Source: JADLFV01 sp964471555 (GTDB taxonomy: Bacteria > Planctomycetota > Phycisphaerae > Phycisphaerales > Phycisphaeraceae). From it: a DNA stretch of 64,000 nt. The position numbers were made by a program, and so were the translations under genes. Below the pieces are notes generated by a model. The model worked only from the letters and a program-made list of their open reading frames with translations, did not search any database and was not told where the DNA came from. The stretch is from contig CAYYGM010000001.1 in assembly GCA_964471555.1 (NCBI GenBank), positions 1-64,000 of the forward strand. Reading direction: 5' to 3'. Shown here piece after piece: positions 17,762-26,529 of the stretch (positions are counted from its first letter, which is position 1; every line of letters starts with the position of its first letter).

Positions 17762-19734
17762 GGTTGATCAAAGTCCTCGAGCAGGTAGTCGTAGAGAAAC
17801 TCGTTCACGAGTGTTCGGTAGGGGCGTTGGGCCTGATCTCGCATGGGAAAATTGCTGTCAATCAGGAAGCGGTTGAGCGGCTCGGGCCGATGCTCGACAA
17901 ACAACTCGCCGATCACCATGGCCATGTAGGCCCGTTCCTCGGCATTCTGGGAATTGAGCAGGATCGGCACCACGACACCGCTGACACCGGGTGCCCCGCA
18001 CAGGGACAGGGCGAGGATCACTTCGCGGTTGACGTAGTAGCTTTCGTGCCAGGCCTTGGTGAGCCAGGGGATGGCATCGTCACCGCCATAGACGCCGATG
18101 GCCAGGATCGTGGATCGGCGAGCGAGCATGTCCATCGTCTGATCACGGTAGGCGGGCAGGCTGAGCATCTTGACAGCAGGGTCGAGCACGTTCTGATCGC
18201 CGAGCATAGCGCGGGCCAGCAGGATGTAGCCGATCAGCAGACAATCGTTGGCGGGGTCCAGTTTCTGGCAGAGCAGAATCAGCGGCTGCAGTGCCTGTCC
18301 GCGTTGTGACAATCCGAGCGCCACCGCGCAGGCGGCCCGAACTTCCAATTGTTCACGGTCATCGGCCAGGCGATCCACGAGCATCTGGTACGCCTTGTCG
18401 TAACCGGGCCGATCGTATGGACCTTGTTCCGTTTGCGTGGGCTGTGCATAAAAACCAAGGCCCAGGGCTGCGAAACCACGCATCGGCGATTCGAGCTGCT
18501 CCTGCGTTTTGGCGTGGCGCTCGCTGCGAGCGTCGACGATCGCCAATAGAACAGGCAGCGATCTGGGAGCAGCGCTGCGGCCGAGACTGAGGGCGGCAAA
18601 GCACTTGGGTAAGATGTTGTAGCGGTCATCATCATCGCGTTCCTCAATCAATACCTGCAGCGCGGGCACAGCCAGTTCGGCCGGTGCGTGCTCCAGGGCG
18701 ATCGCAGCCGCGGTGCGCAGATACTGCTGGTAGATCTGCTCGATTCCCACCACCACGGGCTGGTCCTGGTAGTCCGGCATCTGCTCATCACCACGCAGGG
18801 CCCGCGGCATCAGGTCGAACAGGCGGCGGTGCTCATCGATGTATTGGTTGCGTAAAAGCAGCAGATCGTTCTGATTGTTGCGAAACAACTCGGCGATCTG
18901 ATACTTGGATCCGGCGATGTCCTCCAGCATCGCCCAGGAGGGGATGCGCTCGACCAGGTCCGTCTGCATCACGAGCGCAGCAAATAGTCTTTCAGCTTGT
19001 GGGTCGTTTAACGGACCGAGAGCAAGAATCGCATCGCTGACAAGCCAGGGGCTGTACGAGGTGGAGATCACGCCCTTGTAGAGTTCGGGGTCTTGATTGT
19101 GGTGGCGGCTGAGCGCCCAGACGGCGGCATCGGCGAATGGCGGCCAACCCTCATGGACCAGCTTGCGCAGGCCCGCCTCTTCGGTTGCCGAGGGCGCATC
19201 GGCCAGACCCAGGGCTCGGATCGCCGCGTCACGCAGAAAGTCCGTCTGGTATTTGGTCTGCAACAAGAAACTACGACTCGGTTCATCCCCGATCAATCCC
19301 AACGCGACAATCGCAGCGAACCGCACCATCTCATGAGGATCAGATTCAAGCTGCTTTTTGAGTCCGTCGATGGCGCCCGCTTCGCGCATGCGGCCGAGGG
19401 CCAGGGCACTGGCGTAGCGAACATGAGCGTTATCATCCTCCAGGCCCCGAAGCAGCGCCTCGACGGCGTTTTGCCGCAGTTGCGGATCGACTTGCGCGGG
19501 GTTGTCCTGCTCGTCCTGTCTCTGCTTCAGGGCGGTCAGGTACGGGGCGCGGTTAGCTTCCCACCAGTGCAGCCAGGACCAGCGTGGCGACTGAACACGA
19601 ACCAGGTCTGTCATGACCGGCGGCACCGGCGGCTTCGGCGGTGTTTCTCCATCATGAGCTGCTGCGCCATTGGCAAGCAGCAGTGATAACCAGCAGGCCG
19701 CCAGCAGACAGCGATCAACATTCGCTCGCCCCAT
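17752..19734 (-). CDS. Exported HEAT-repeat protein
   Basis: A 660-residue protein. The start chosen, ATG at 19734 (MGRANVDRCLLAACW), opens a signal peptide ending near NGAAAH; upstream codons in the same frame are not protein-like. HEAT-type repeats cover most of the length: NAHVRYASALALGRM, HEMVRFAAIVALGLIGDE, TDFLRDAAIRALGLADA, LEVRAACAVALGLSQRG, YVNREVILALSLCG. Phycocyanobilin-lyase-like HEAT folds bind proteins or cofactors. It is the first gene of the nine-gene operon and is divergent, 58 bases away, from the five-heme cytochrome gene, which itself has a short HEAT-like segment. Confidence 0.85.
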   Translation of the reverse strand: MGRANVDRCLLAACWLSLLLANGAAAHDGETPPKPPVPPVMTDLVRVQSPRWSWLHWWEANRAPYLTALKQRQDEQDNPAQVDPQLRQNAVEALLRGLEDDNAHVRYASALALGRMREAGAIDGLKKQLESDPHEMVRFAAIVALGLIGDEPSRSFLLQTKYQTDFLRDAAIRALGLADAPSATEEAGLRKLVHEGWPPFADAAVWALSRHHNQDPELYKGVISTSYSPWLVSDAILALGPLNDPQAERLFAALVMQTDLVERIPSWAMLEDIAGSKYQIAELFRNNQNDLLLLRNQYIDEHRRLFDLMPRALRGDEQMPDYQDQPVVVGIEQIYQQYLRTAAAIALEHAPAELAVPALQVLIEERDDDDRYNILPKCFAALSLGRSAAPRSLPVLLAIVDARSERHAKTQEQLESPMRGFAALGLGFYAQPTQTEQGPYDRPGYDKAYQMLVDRLADDREQLEVRAACAVALGLSQRGQALQPLILLCQKLDPANDCLLIGYILLARAMLGDQNVLDPAVKMLSLPAYRDQTMDMLARRSTILAIGVYGGDDAIPWLTKAWHESYYVNREVILALSLCGAPGVSGVVVPILLNSQNAEERAYMAMVIGELFVEHRPEPLNRFLIDSNFPMRDQAQRPYRTLVNEFLYDYLLEDFDQPWY

Positions 19735-19792
19735 GGTAGGTCGTATTTTACAATGGGCGCGATCAGGATCGCGCTGCCATGGCGACGTGTGT
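19735..19792. promoter_or_regulatory. Divergent promoter region of motor operon and cytochrome
   Basis: Only 58 bases separate the two outward-reading starts, so both promoters must lie here or inside the flanking genes. An AT-rich ATTTTACAAT (19746-19755) is the best core candidate; no clear -35/-10 pair stands out. Confidence 0.35.
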
Positions 19793-21025
19793 ATGAAAAA
19801 AGTCACCCGCATCTTACCGTGGCTCGTGGCGCTGTTTGTGGCCATCGTGGCGTTCATGACCACACGTATGCTCTTTCAGGACGCCGCGAACATCGCGGCC
19901 AGTCCCGCTGCCGCCGATCCGTTGCAACGTGTTCAAGCCTGCCAGTCGGCCAGCGTGGCCCAACTGGTGGTGTTGGCATCGGATACGGATTGGCGCGTCC
20001 GCACAGCGGCGTTTGCGGCCCTCGATCGCCGCGCGCCGGTTGCGTCTATGCCCATGCGCGACACGCCGATGGTCCAGCGTGAACGCATCCTGCTTGACTG
20101 GTTGCGGGAGAATCAGCCGCAACTGCTCAAGGACTTGTGCGAAGTTCACGCACACAGCCCTTTCGCCGAGTACAACACTGTTCTGGTTGACCAGTGCCTG
20201 CGCTGCCACGTGGGGCGAGAGCCAACCCCGCAACTGGCGTCCGAGCGCTGTGATGCCTGCCATCACGACATCCACGAACAATGGATCACCACAGCACACG
20301 CACAGAGCCTCGCGCATCTGACGCTTCGCACCATAGACCCGACAACCCAACAGCCCGCGTGGTATGACTTCGGGGAACGCAAGGGGCTTTCGTGCGTGGC
20401 CTGCCACGAGCCCGTGGGTGATCATGCCCCATGCCTGGCCAGGTTTCAGACCACCAGTTGCGCAACGTGCCACGACGATGCGGATGCTCAGTGGCAACAA
20501 TGGGTCAGCAATCCTCACCCCATCGCCAACACCTGGCCGCCGGGAACATTCACGTATGAGGTGGATCCCAATGCGCCGTCGTGCACAGCTTGTCACATGA
20601 AAGCGGGCGCACACTACTGGGCTGCCCGGCGTGATCCAGATTTCCTGCGCGGCGGCATCGATGCAAAGATTCGCCCGGCCGGGAACGACCGCTGGCAGTT
20701 GGTTCTGACCAATCTCAGCGGGCACACTTATCCCACGGGCACCAGGCGTCGGGCGGTCAGGGTGTACGTTCAGGTAGGGCAGGACGCAGAGCAGTTGCTC
20801 GCTGTGCTCCGCCCTCATCGGCTGGAAGATGACGCAGACACGGATGACGGCCAGCAAGCGTCGCTCGCCCCCGGTGAACAGCGGACATACCTGCTGCCGG
20901 ACACCGAGAGCTCTATCCGCTGCCGCCTGGTTTTCGTACGAGATCGATTCAAGGATGACAGCTACGTTTGCGAGATTGCCAGCGTTGCGTGCTCCCCGCA
21001 TCATGAACCTCAAGCCTTGCGCTGA
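19793..21025 (+). CDS. Five-heme c-type cytochrome (cytochrome c554-like)
   Basis: A 410-residue exported protein with an N-terminal signal anchor (about 8-27). Five CxxCH haem-binding motifs follow: CLRCH (135), CDACHH (153), CVACH (201), CATCH (223) and CTACH (264), spaced as in cytochrome c554/multihaem families. A DWRVRTAAFAALDRR segment near 67-81 is a single HEAT-like unit. The C-terminal 120 residues (LVLTNLSGHTYPTGTRRRAV onward) form a beta-rich domain, also known at the end of some multihaem cytochromes. It probably passes electrons in the periplasm. Placed back to back with the TolQ/VWA/iron transporter operon, it may take part in the same process. Confidence 0.88.
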   Translation: MKKVTRILPWLVALFVAIVAFMTTRMLFQDAANIAASPAAADPLQRVQACQSASVAQLVVLASDTDWRVRTAAFAALDRRAPVASMPMRDTPMVQRERILLDWLRENQPQLLKDLCEVHAHSPFAEYNTVLVDQCLRCHVGREPTPQLASERCDACHHDIHEQWITTAHAQSLAHLTLRTIDPTTQQPAWYDFGERKGLSCVACHEPVGDHAPCLARFQTTSCATCHDDADAQWQQWVSNPHPIANTWPPGTFTYEVDPNAPSCTACHMKAGAHYWAARRDPDFLRGGIDAKIRPAGNDRWQLVLTNLSGHTYPTGTRRRAVRVYVQVGQDAEQLLAVLRPHRLEDDADTDDGQQASLAPGEQRTYLLPDTESSIRCRLVFVRDRFKDDSYVCEIASVACSPHHEPQALR

Positions 21026-21206
21026 TATCGCCACACCAAATCAGGATGCCTGGTTCTATAGTTGAGGGCACAACAGCCGGGGAACACTGGCGGCGTCCCC
21101 GCAGCACATTCTGCAAACAACAGCAAGTTATAACTTTATAAATTTTGAAATTGTTGGCTCATGCGGCGGTCGCGCCACCGGCAGGTGCGGTCAAAACCAG
21201 CGACGG

Positions 21207-22136
21207 TTACACGTCATTCTCTGCACGTCGCTTGCGCAGGAGCAGTGCAAACCCGCCCAGAACGATCAACGTCGCCGAGGCAGGCTCAGGCACCGCCGCC
21301 ACGCGGAAACCGATGCCGGCATCAGAATAGGCGGGATCCAGACCGACCCAACTGTTGGCTGTGAAGACGCTGGCGTCCAGTGTCCAGTCGCCGCCGCGCA
21401 GCACGCGGTTGGATGAGGTCGAATCATTGACCAGGTCGAAATCGGTTTCGTTCCACTCGAAGACATTGCCCGCCTGTCCCACCACACCATAGGGACTGGG
21501 GCCGCCGGCCATCTCCACGTCGGCCGGACCCGACTGATGATCGAACACCGCAGTGCCTGCCGCGGTGCCGCTGGTCACAGCCGTGGGCGCGGTGTTGCTG
21601 GCCGTGGGATAGTCGTAATAGTTGCTGCCGGCCGGGTTGTAGTACGCCGCCTTGTACCACTCATCGATGCTGGGCAGGACATAGACCGCCAGGCTGTTGC
21701 GATAGAGATTGGTCGGATCGTAACCGGCATCACCCGGCGACCAGAGCTGGAAGTTGCCGCCGCCGTCGAACTTGTACGCGGCTGCGTATCCGCTGCTGGT
21801 GTTGAGCCAGTTGACGAAAAGAGCAGCTTCGTACCAGTCGATGTCCGTGGCGGGTTTGTCGGGGCCGTACGTGTAATGGGTGATGCCCAGTCCGCCCAGC
21901 AGGTTGGCCTTGTCGATCATCTGGGAGGAGATTTCGTATTTGCTGATGCGATAGGCGTAATCTACTGAACCTGCGGGGTTGGGGTTGCCGGTGGTGTCCG
22001 CGGGGTTGCCCGGGTCGCCGATGTTCACGAACTGGATATCGAAGTTGTTGGGGGTGGTTCCGAAGTTGTCCGCGAGTGTTGCGGACGTACAACAGATCGC
22101 AGCGATCAGAGAAATCATCCAACGTGTTGATTTCAT
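21207..22136 (-). CDS. FGE/SUMF1-like domain protein with PEP-CTERM anchor
   Basis: A 309-residue secreted protein. Signal peptide MKSTRWMISLIAAICCTSA; ATG at 22136 with AAGGAG six bases upstream. The central domain has the formylglycine-generating-enzyme fold signature: YRISKYEISSQM, DIDWYEAALFVNWLNT, LPSIDEWYKAAYY, GNVFEWNE, RVLRGGDWTLDAS, GIGFRVA. No Cys pair of true FGE is evident, so it is likely a non-catalytic, possibly ligand-binding member. The end VPEPASATLIVLGGF plus RKRR is a PEP-CTERM sorting signal recognised by exosortase. Exosortase itself is not in the window. Confidence 0.9.
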   Translation of the reverse strand: MKSTRWMISLIAAICCTSATLADNFGTTPNNFDIQFVNIGDPGNPADTTGNPNPAGSVDYAYRISKYEISSQMIDKANLLGGLGITHYTYGPDKPATDIDWYEAALFVNWLNTSSGYAAAYKFDGGGNFQLWSPGDAGYDPTNLYRNSLAVYVLPSIDEWYKAAYYNPAGSNYYDYPTASNTAPTAVTSGTAAGTAVFDHQSGPADVEMAGGPSPYGVVGQAGNVFEWNETDFDLVNDSTSSNRVLRGGDWTLDASVFTANSWVGLDPAYSDAGIGFRVAAVPEPASATLIVLGGFALLLRKRRAENDV

Positions 22137-22616
22137 GGTCTTCTCCTTCCGTCCAGGGGTTCGCTGACCCAATCAGAGATGACAATCAGTGATACGAACG
22201 ATGCACCGACATCGCGCGTCAGACAAACATGAGCACTGCTCCGGATGCGACCATGGCCAGCACTCAGACGTCAGCCACAGCACAGCCGCAGTCGGCCACT
22301 GGCTCGAAATTGACGATGAGGGTCGGCTCAGGACGTCTTTTTCCTCCAGTGCCTGCTGATAGCCGTAAACCCTGTCGTCCGACGGCAATAAGAAAAGGCA
22401 TGTCAGTTAAAAGGCTAGCGTCCTGGACCCCACCGTGTCAAGAATAATTCCAATAAAGTTGGCTTGCACCCTCGGGTGCTACGTGACTGATATCCACCCC
22501 GTGCCAGTTGGCCTGCGGGCGGTGGCCATGCGTCCCGGCCGAGATGCAGCCAATTTCTTTGCCCGTCAACGTCAGAAGAGCGGGCTCAGGCCGTCAGGCA
22601 ACACCAGCGGCCGAAA
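22137..22616. other. Intergenic, no gene recognised
   Basis: 480 bases between the SUMF1-like gene start and the acyltransferase stop. A TTGACA box on the minus strand (22436-22441) could serve the SUMF1-like gene, but its spacing to the nearest -10-like box (about 19) is poor. No RNA gene or repeat was seen. Confidence 0.4.
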
Positions 22617-23984
22617 CTATAACTTCAAGAACAGTCGCCGCCGGTACATCAACTCAAACACGACATACCAGAATGTAACGGTGATCACGGTCAGAGCCCA
22701 GCCGCCGGTCCAAGGTCCAAGCCAGGATTGAAGCCATAATGCAAATGCTCCGAGCGCGGAGTTCAGCTCACCTTGCCAGGTGACACGGATCAGGCGATTC
22801 ACAATGGCGCGGGTCATGTCCGGCAGGAAATAGGCAGCAATGGCGTTGGTGCCTAGCACGACGAATGGATGTGTCCACACCGGCGGCGGCGGTTTCATGC
22901 CATTTGTATCGCGGCGCATGTCAACAACACGATAAAGCCAGGCGATCAGGAGAAATCCGACACCAGCAATCCACATCGAGTAACACGGTGTGCGTCTCTG
23001 CTTGGCAAAGGGCAGATCAAATGACCACGCCAGGGCAACCAACGCCAGCACCGCGCCCCACAGAGCCAACTGTTTCACTTTGCGGACATCGGGCACATCC
23101 TGTCGGCGCAACCAGTCACCGGCCAGCGTTCCCAACACCATGGTGGCCGAGTCCGGAAGAACCGAAAATGCGCCGTTCCACTGCATGATAAGCCACGGAT
23201 GCTCCGCGGAACCCATGCGCAAGGTGATCCATTGCCAGATGGGCCAGTGCGCAGTGGCGTAGCCGATGGCGTCACTCTGTGTGGTAAAAGTGCCGGCCGG
23301 GAAATCACCTTGCGGGTAAAAACGCAGGAAAACCCAGTGAATCAGGAACAAAGCCAGTGCGGCCGCCAGACGCGGCCAGGTCGGCAGAATATACAGCAGG
23401 CGGGTGACCAGATAACCCAGTGCGAGCAGTTGCAGGATGTCCAGACCCAATCTGATCTGAAATCGCGGGTCGGATGCATAGCCATACAGCCAGGGGCCGA
23501 ACTGGTCTCGAAAGAATCCCAATGTCCACCCCAGAAGCAGAAGCAGGAACACGCGTCGGCCGACCTTGCCCCACATCTGGCGTCGGGTGACGCCGCGTTT
23601 TTTCGCAGCGGACACTGAAAACGGGATCGCCAGGCCGATGATGAGCATAAAGGAGGGGAAGACATAGTCAGCCAGCGTGATGTAGGTCCACAATGGAAAC
23701 TGCGAAAATGCTGCATACCAGGGCATTTCACCTGACAGCAGGCTGGACCACCATTGCGCCAGCGCCTGGCCGAAAGACATGGGCGGCCAAGGCGCGTGTT
23801 TCCAGAAGTAGCCGATCGTTGCCTGATCGTATGGCGGATTGCCGACCCACAGCATCACGAGGATGACCATGCCGCGATAGACATCGATCGAAGTGAGTCG
23901 ATGACTGAACGGCACGCCGCTGCCTCTATCGGGTCTAGCGGTTGAGAGGCTGCTCATGTCGTTAGTTGGCGGCTGCATTATCAT
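22617..23984 (-). CDS. NagX/HGSNAT-like membrane acyltransferase (DUF5009 type)
   Basis: About 455 residues with ten or so helices. The opening RLTSIDVYRGMVILVMLWVG is the hallmark of heparan-alpha-glucosaminide N-acetyltransferase and its bacterial NagX relatives, which acetylate amino sugars across the membrane. Other family segments are VFPSFMLIIGLAIPFS and TLRMGSAEHPWLIMQWNG. The start is uncertain: ATG at 24056 would overlap the amidohydrolase, and 23984 or 23957 are alternatives, none with a good ribosome binding site. It is the last gene of the nine-gene sugar operon. Confidence 0.82.
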   Translation of the reverse strand: MIMQPPTNDMSSLSTARPDRGSGVPFSHRLTSIDVYRGMVILVMLWVGNPPYDQATIGYFWKHAPWPPMSFGQALAQWWSSLLSGEMPWYAAFSQFPLWTYITLADYVFPSFMLIIGLAIPFSVSAAKKRGVTRRQMWGKVGRRVFLLLLLGWTLGFFRDQFGPWLYGYASDPRFQIRLGLDILQLLALGYLVTRLLYILPTWPRLAAALALFLIHWVFLRFYPQGDFPAGTFTTQSDAIGYATAHWPIWQWITLRMGSAEHPWLIMQWNGAFSVLPDSATMVLGTLAGDWLRRQDVPDVRKVKQLALWGAVLALVALAWSFDLPFAKQRRTPCYSMWIAGVGFLLIAWLYRVVDMRRDTNGMKPPPPVWTHPFVVLGTNAIAAYFLPDMTRAIVNRLIRVTWQGELNSALGAFALWLQSWLGPWTGGWALTVITVTFWYVVFELMYRRRLFLKL

Positions 23985-24042
23985 GGGTATTCGCGGAATG
24001 TGATGATCTTTTACAAATGACGCAATGTCCCGAAGTACAGGA

Positions 24043-25122
24043 TCAGGAAGGCGCATCGCGAATCAGGGAGACCGCATTGTCAACAAATATTCGCTGCACA
24101 TCCTGCGCAGATAGTTGTAAATCCTCGCAGGCTCGACGCAATGCCAGCAGTGCTTCATACATATACAGTGTGTATCGTGCTTCGATATCCGCGGATTCGC
24201 GTTCACGATTGAAATGGAAAGGATAGCTGGTGCGGTTGAAATATTGCCGGCCGCGCCATTGCCTGCGTCCGCGCATGTAGAACACGGGATTGTCCGTCCC
24301 GTAGAGAATACGTGACGGCCCCAGCAATTCCAGAGCGTAACGAAGTACATCGGGATTCAAGACCGCGGAATTATCGAAATAGAGACCCGGATCATCCTTG
24401 AAGTGAACAAGCGACTCCTGGGCATGCGGCAATGTGTAATTGCGCCCCAGATGCGCGATCACCAGTTTCACATTGGGGTACTTCTCCCGGATGAGTTTCA
24501 CTTCACGAATGTTGTCCGGATGGCCCAGGCGGTCGGCCCGAGGCACATGCAGCGTGATCCACGCCCTGCGTTGATCAGCCACCTGCAAAGCGTGGTGCGG
24601 AAGAAAATCAAAGATGCTTTTTTCCTGGTGCTGGTCGCGGGTGGCCGGATTGAAGCTGATGAGGCTGTAATACGGCTTGAGCCCGATGACCCCGGGCATA
24701 TCCAACTCTTGAGCGACGCGCTCGGCGGACCATTGCGGCTTGAGCAATGCCAGGCAATACCATCCTCGCCGCGGGCATTCCTGCTGCAGGTAGCTGTTGG
24801 CAGCCTCCAGGTCATATTCAAGGCTCGGCCATCCGAATGTCACCTTCGCCACCCGACGCCCGGGAAAAGTCAGGTTGTCGCAATGGGCTGTCTGGTCGGC
24901 GTCAATCGGCTCGATCAGCTCGTTGACCCAGTACTGCTGGCGCATCTGCTGCGTCATGGGCACAAGCTGGTTGGCCCGGTGATACACGTGAACGTGAGCA
25001 TCAATAATTTGCCGCGGCACCCAGGCCTCGAGATGCTCGTTCCAGAACGCGCGATCAACAGCGGTGTACTTCCAGACGTGATGCAGTGGGACGCCTTCGG
25101 ATGTATCAGCTATCGGCGACAA
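24043..25122 (-). CDS. Amidohydrolase 2 family protein (TIM-barrel metal hydrolase)
   Basis: A 359-residue metal-dependent hydrolase/decarboxylase/lactonase of the amidohydrolase-related family. Metal motif IDAHVHV at about 39-45, a strand-end His in ITLHVPRADRLGH, HLGR in VIAHLGRNY and the terminal Asp in LYGTDNP are all present. Members include lactonases and 2-pyrone-4,6-dicarboxylate hydrolase. In this operon with isomerase, kinase and aldolase, a lactonase for an aldonolactone is a reasonable guess but not shown. It starts 12 bases after the isomerase stop. Confidence 0.85.
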   Translation of the reverse strand: MSPIADTSEGVPLHHVWKYTAVDRAFWNEHLEAWVPRQIIDAHVHVYHRANQLVPMTQQMRQQYWVNELIEPIDADQTAHCDNLTFPGRRVAKVTFGWPSLEYDLEAANSYLQQECPRRGWYCLALLKPQWSAERVAQELDMPGVIGLKPYYSLISFNPATRDQHQEKSIFDFLPHHALQVADQRRAWITLHVPRADRLGHPDNIREVKLIREKYPNVKLVIAHLGRNYTLPHAQESLVHFKDDPGLYFDNSAVLNPDVLRYALELLGPSRILYGTDNPVFYMRGRRQWRGRQYFNRTSYPFHFNRERESADIEARYTLYMYEALLALRRACEDLQLSAQDVQRIFVDNAVSLIRDAPS

Positions 25123-25134
25123 TGTAAAATCCCT

Positions 25135-26529
25135 TCAATCAATGCAGAGAACATCGATACCCATAAACTTCCCCATAGCCTTTACAGCATCGACATGCTG
25201 CCCCAGGACCAGGGCAACGTGATGAGTCCCGCCGAGCTGCGAATAGCGTTCCAAAAATGCGGCAACATCCACGGAAGGATGAATCCAGCCGCGAATATGA
25301 GTACGCATGGCGTGTGCATTCTGATCGGACAGAACCTCGACGGGCGCCACGATCAGTGCAAACGTGTTTCCGGCCTGCGGCGCGATATTGACCAGGCAGC
25401 CCGGCCCGGGTCGAGGCGAGCAGGTCACGATCACCGTATCCGCGGAGTCGCAGAACGGCATCGGTTTGTCACAAAGCAACGGGCGGCGTTCCGCGATGGC
25501 AGGATTGGTCTCACCCATGTGCGACAGGAAGATGGACTGTCCCGTCCAATCCGGGCAGAACATCTCTGTGAAAGTCGTATCGCCGAAAGCCCGGTTGAGG
25601 GCGCCCACCAGTGCGGCGGTCAATGCATCGCCTTCGCCGGCGTAACCAAGACCCCGGGCCATGGCCTTGGACGCTTCATGAAACGGCACCGTATCGGCAT
25701 GAGGATTACGGGCATCAAAGCTCCCGAAGTGCATGCTGAACGCATCGTATTGACCGTGCTCTAACGCACGGCGCAGAGCCAGGCCGACCCGAACGGCCCG
25801 ACGATGAGCCTCAGGATTTGCGATGACGGTAAAGGCCTGTTCGTCCCGGGCAACTTCATCTTCGATGTGTTGTGGCGTCACGTGTGGCAAATGCTCTGCC
25901 AGGTCGTCGGGCTCGATGGTACGGACTTCGATGCCGAGCGACTTTCGCAACAACGGGTCAGGGACGGCAAAGTCTCCCATGCCTTCGAAAACCGGGCCAA
26001 CCCGCAGCACTTTCGAGCTTCTGAGCAATTTCGCTCCGCGGGCAGCACGCACCAGGTTCGCCGTGCGGGCCATGATGGAAGAATGCTTCACGTGACCTGC
26101 CGCCACCATGTAAGATCTGCCTTGACGGCGCAGCACCGAGGCCAGATCCTGTACTCCGTGAATGCCGTGGTTGTACAACAAGCGCATGGGATCGACTGAC
26201 GGATCGAAGTTTTCATCCATCGTGGTGTCGCACATGACGATGGGAAGAGCTGTGGCCTGCAAGGGGGCCAGGGCCTCGAGTGATGGCGAATAAGCCAGGT
26301 GCAATGTCACGATGCAATCGACATCGTGGCGTTCAAACAACTGCACCGCCTGCGCTATCTCATGGCTCACCCTGCAAATGGGCGACGCTACTACCGCAAT
26401 GCCCTGTCTATTCAATGAATCAACCACTTGAGCGAGAAAGGGCTCAAGCTGGGCTCGCATCTGCGGCAGACGATCGTCGTACAGTTTCAGATAGAGCGGC
26501 AGCAGGCCCGCTTTTGCCGGCGTGATCAT
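25135..26529 (-). CDS. L-arabinose/L-fucose isomerase family protein
   Basis: A 464-residue cytoplasmic protein of the sugar-isomerase superfamily that interconverts aldoses and ketoses with Mn2+. The N-terminal Rossmann-like part has VDCIVTLHLAYSPSLEAL. The catalytic half has GLGYAGEGDALTAALVGAL (metal Glu) and LSHMGETN (metal His), and the end GTHHVALVLGQHVDAVKAMG matches the AraA C-terminal signature. Overall it is AraA-like but divergent, so the sugar is not predictable. ATGA overlap with the FGGY kinase stop at 26526-26529. Together with kinase and aldolase it gives an isomerase-kinase-aldolase route. Confidence 0.85.
   Translation of the reverse strand: MITPAKAGLLPLYLKLYDDRLPQMRAQLEPFLAQVVDSLNRQGIAVVASPICRVSHEIAQAVQLFERHDVDCIVTLHLAYSPSLEALAPLQATALPIVMCDTTMDENFDPSVDPMRLLYNHGIHGVQDLASVLRRQGRSYMVAAGHVKHSSIMARTANLVRAARGAKLLRSSKVLRVGPVFEGMGDFAVPDPLLRKSLGIEVRTIEPDDLAEHLPHVTPQHIEDEVARDEQAFTVIANPEAHRRAVRVGLALRRALEHGQYDAFSMHFGSFDARNPHADTVPFHEASKAMARGLGYAGEGDALTAALVGALNRAFGDTTFTEMFCPDWTGQSIFLSHMGETNPAIAERRPLLCDKPMPFCDSADTVIVTCSPRPGPGCLVNIAPQAGNTFALIVAPVEVLSDQNAHAMRTHIRGWIHPSVDVAAFLERYSQLGGTHHVALVLGQHVDAVKAMGKFMGIDVLCID

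Noticed and set aside
23199..25764. Long plus-strand frames opposite the acyltransferase, amidohydrolase and isomerase
   Set aside because: Antisense to three well-recognised enzymes; no motifs.
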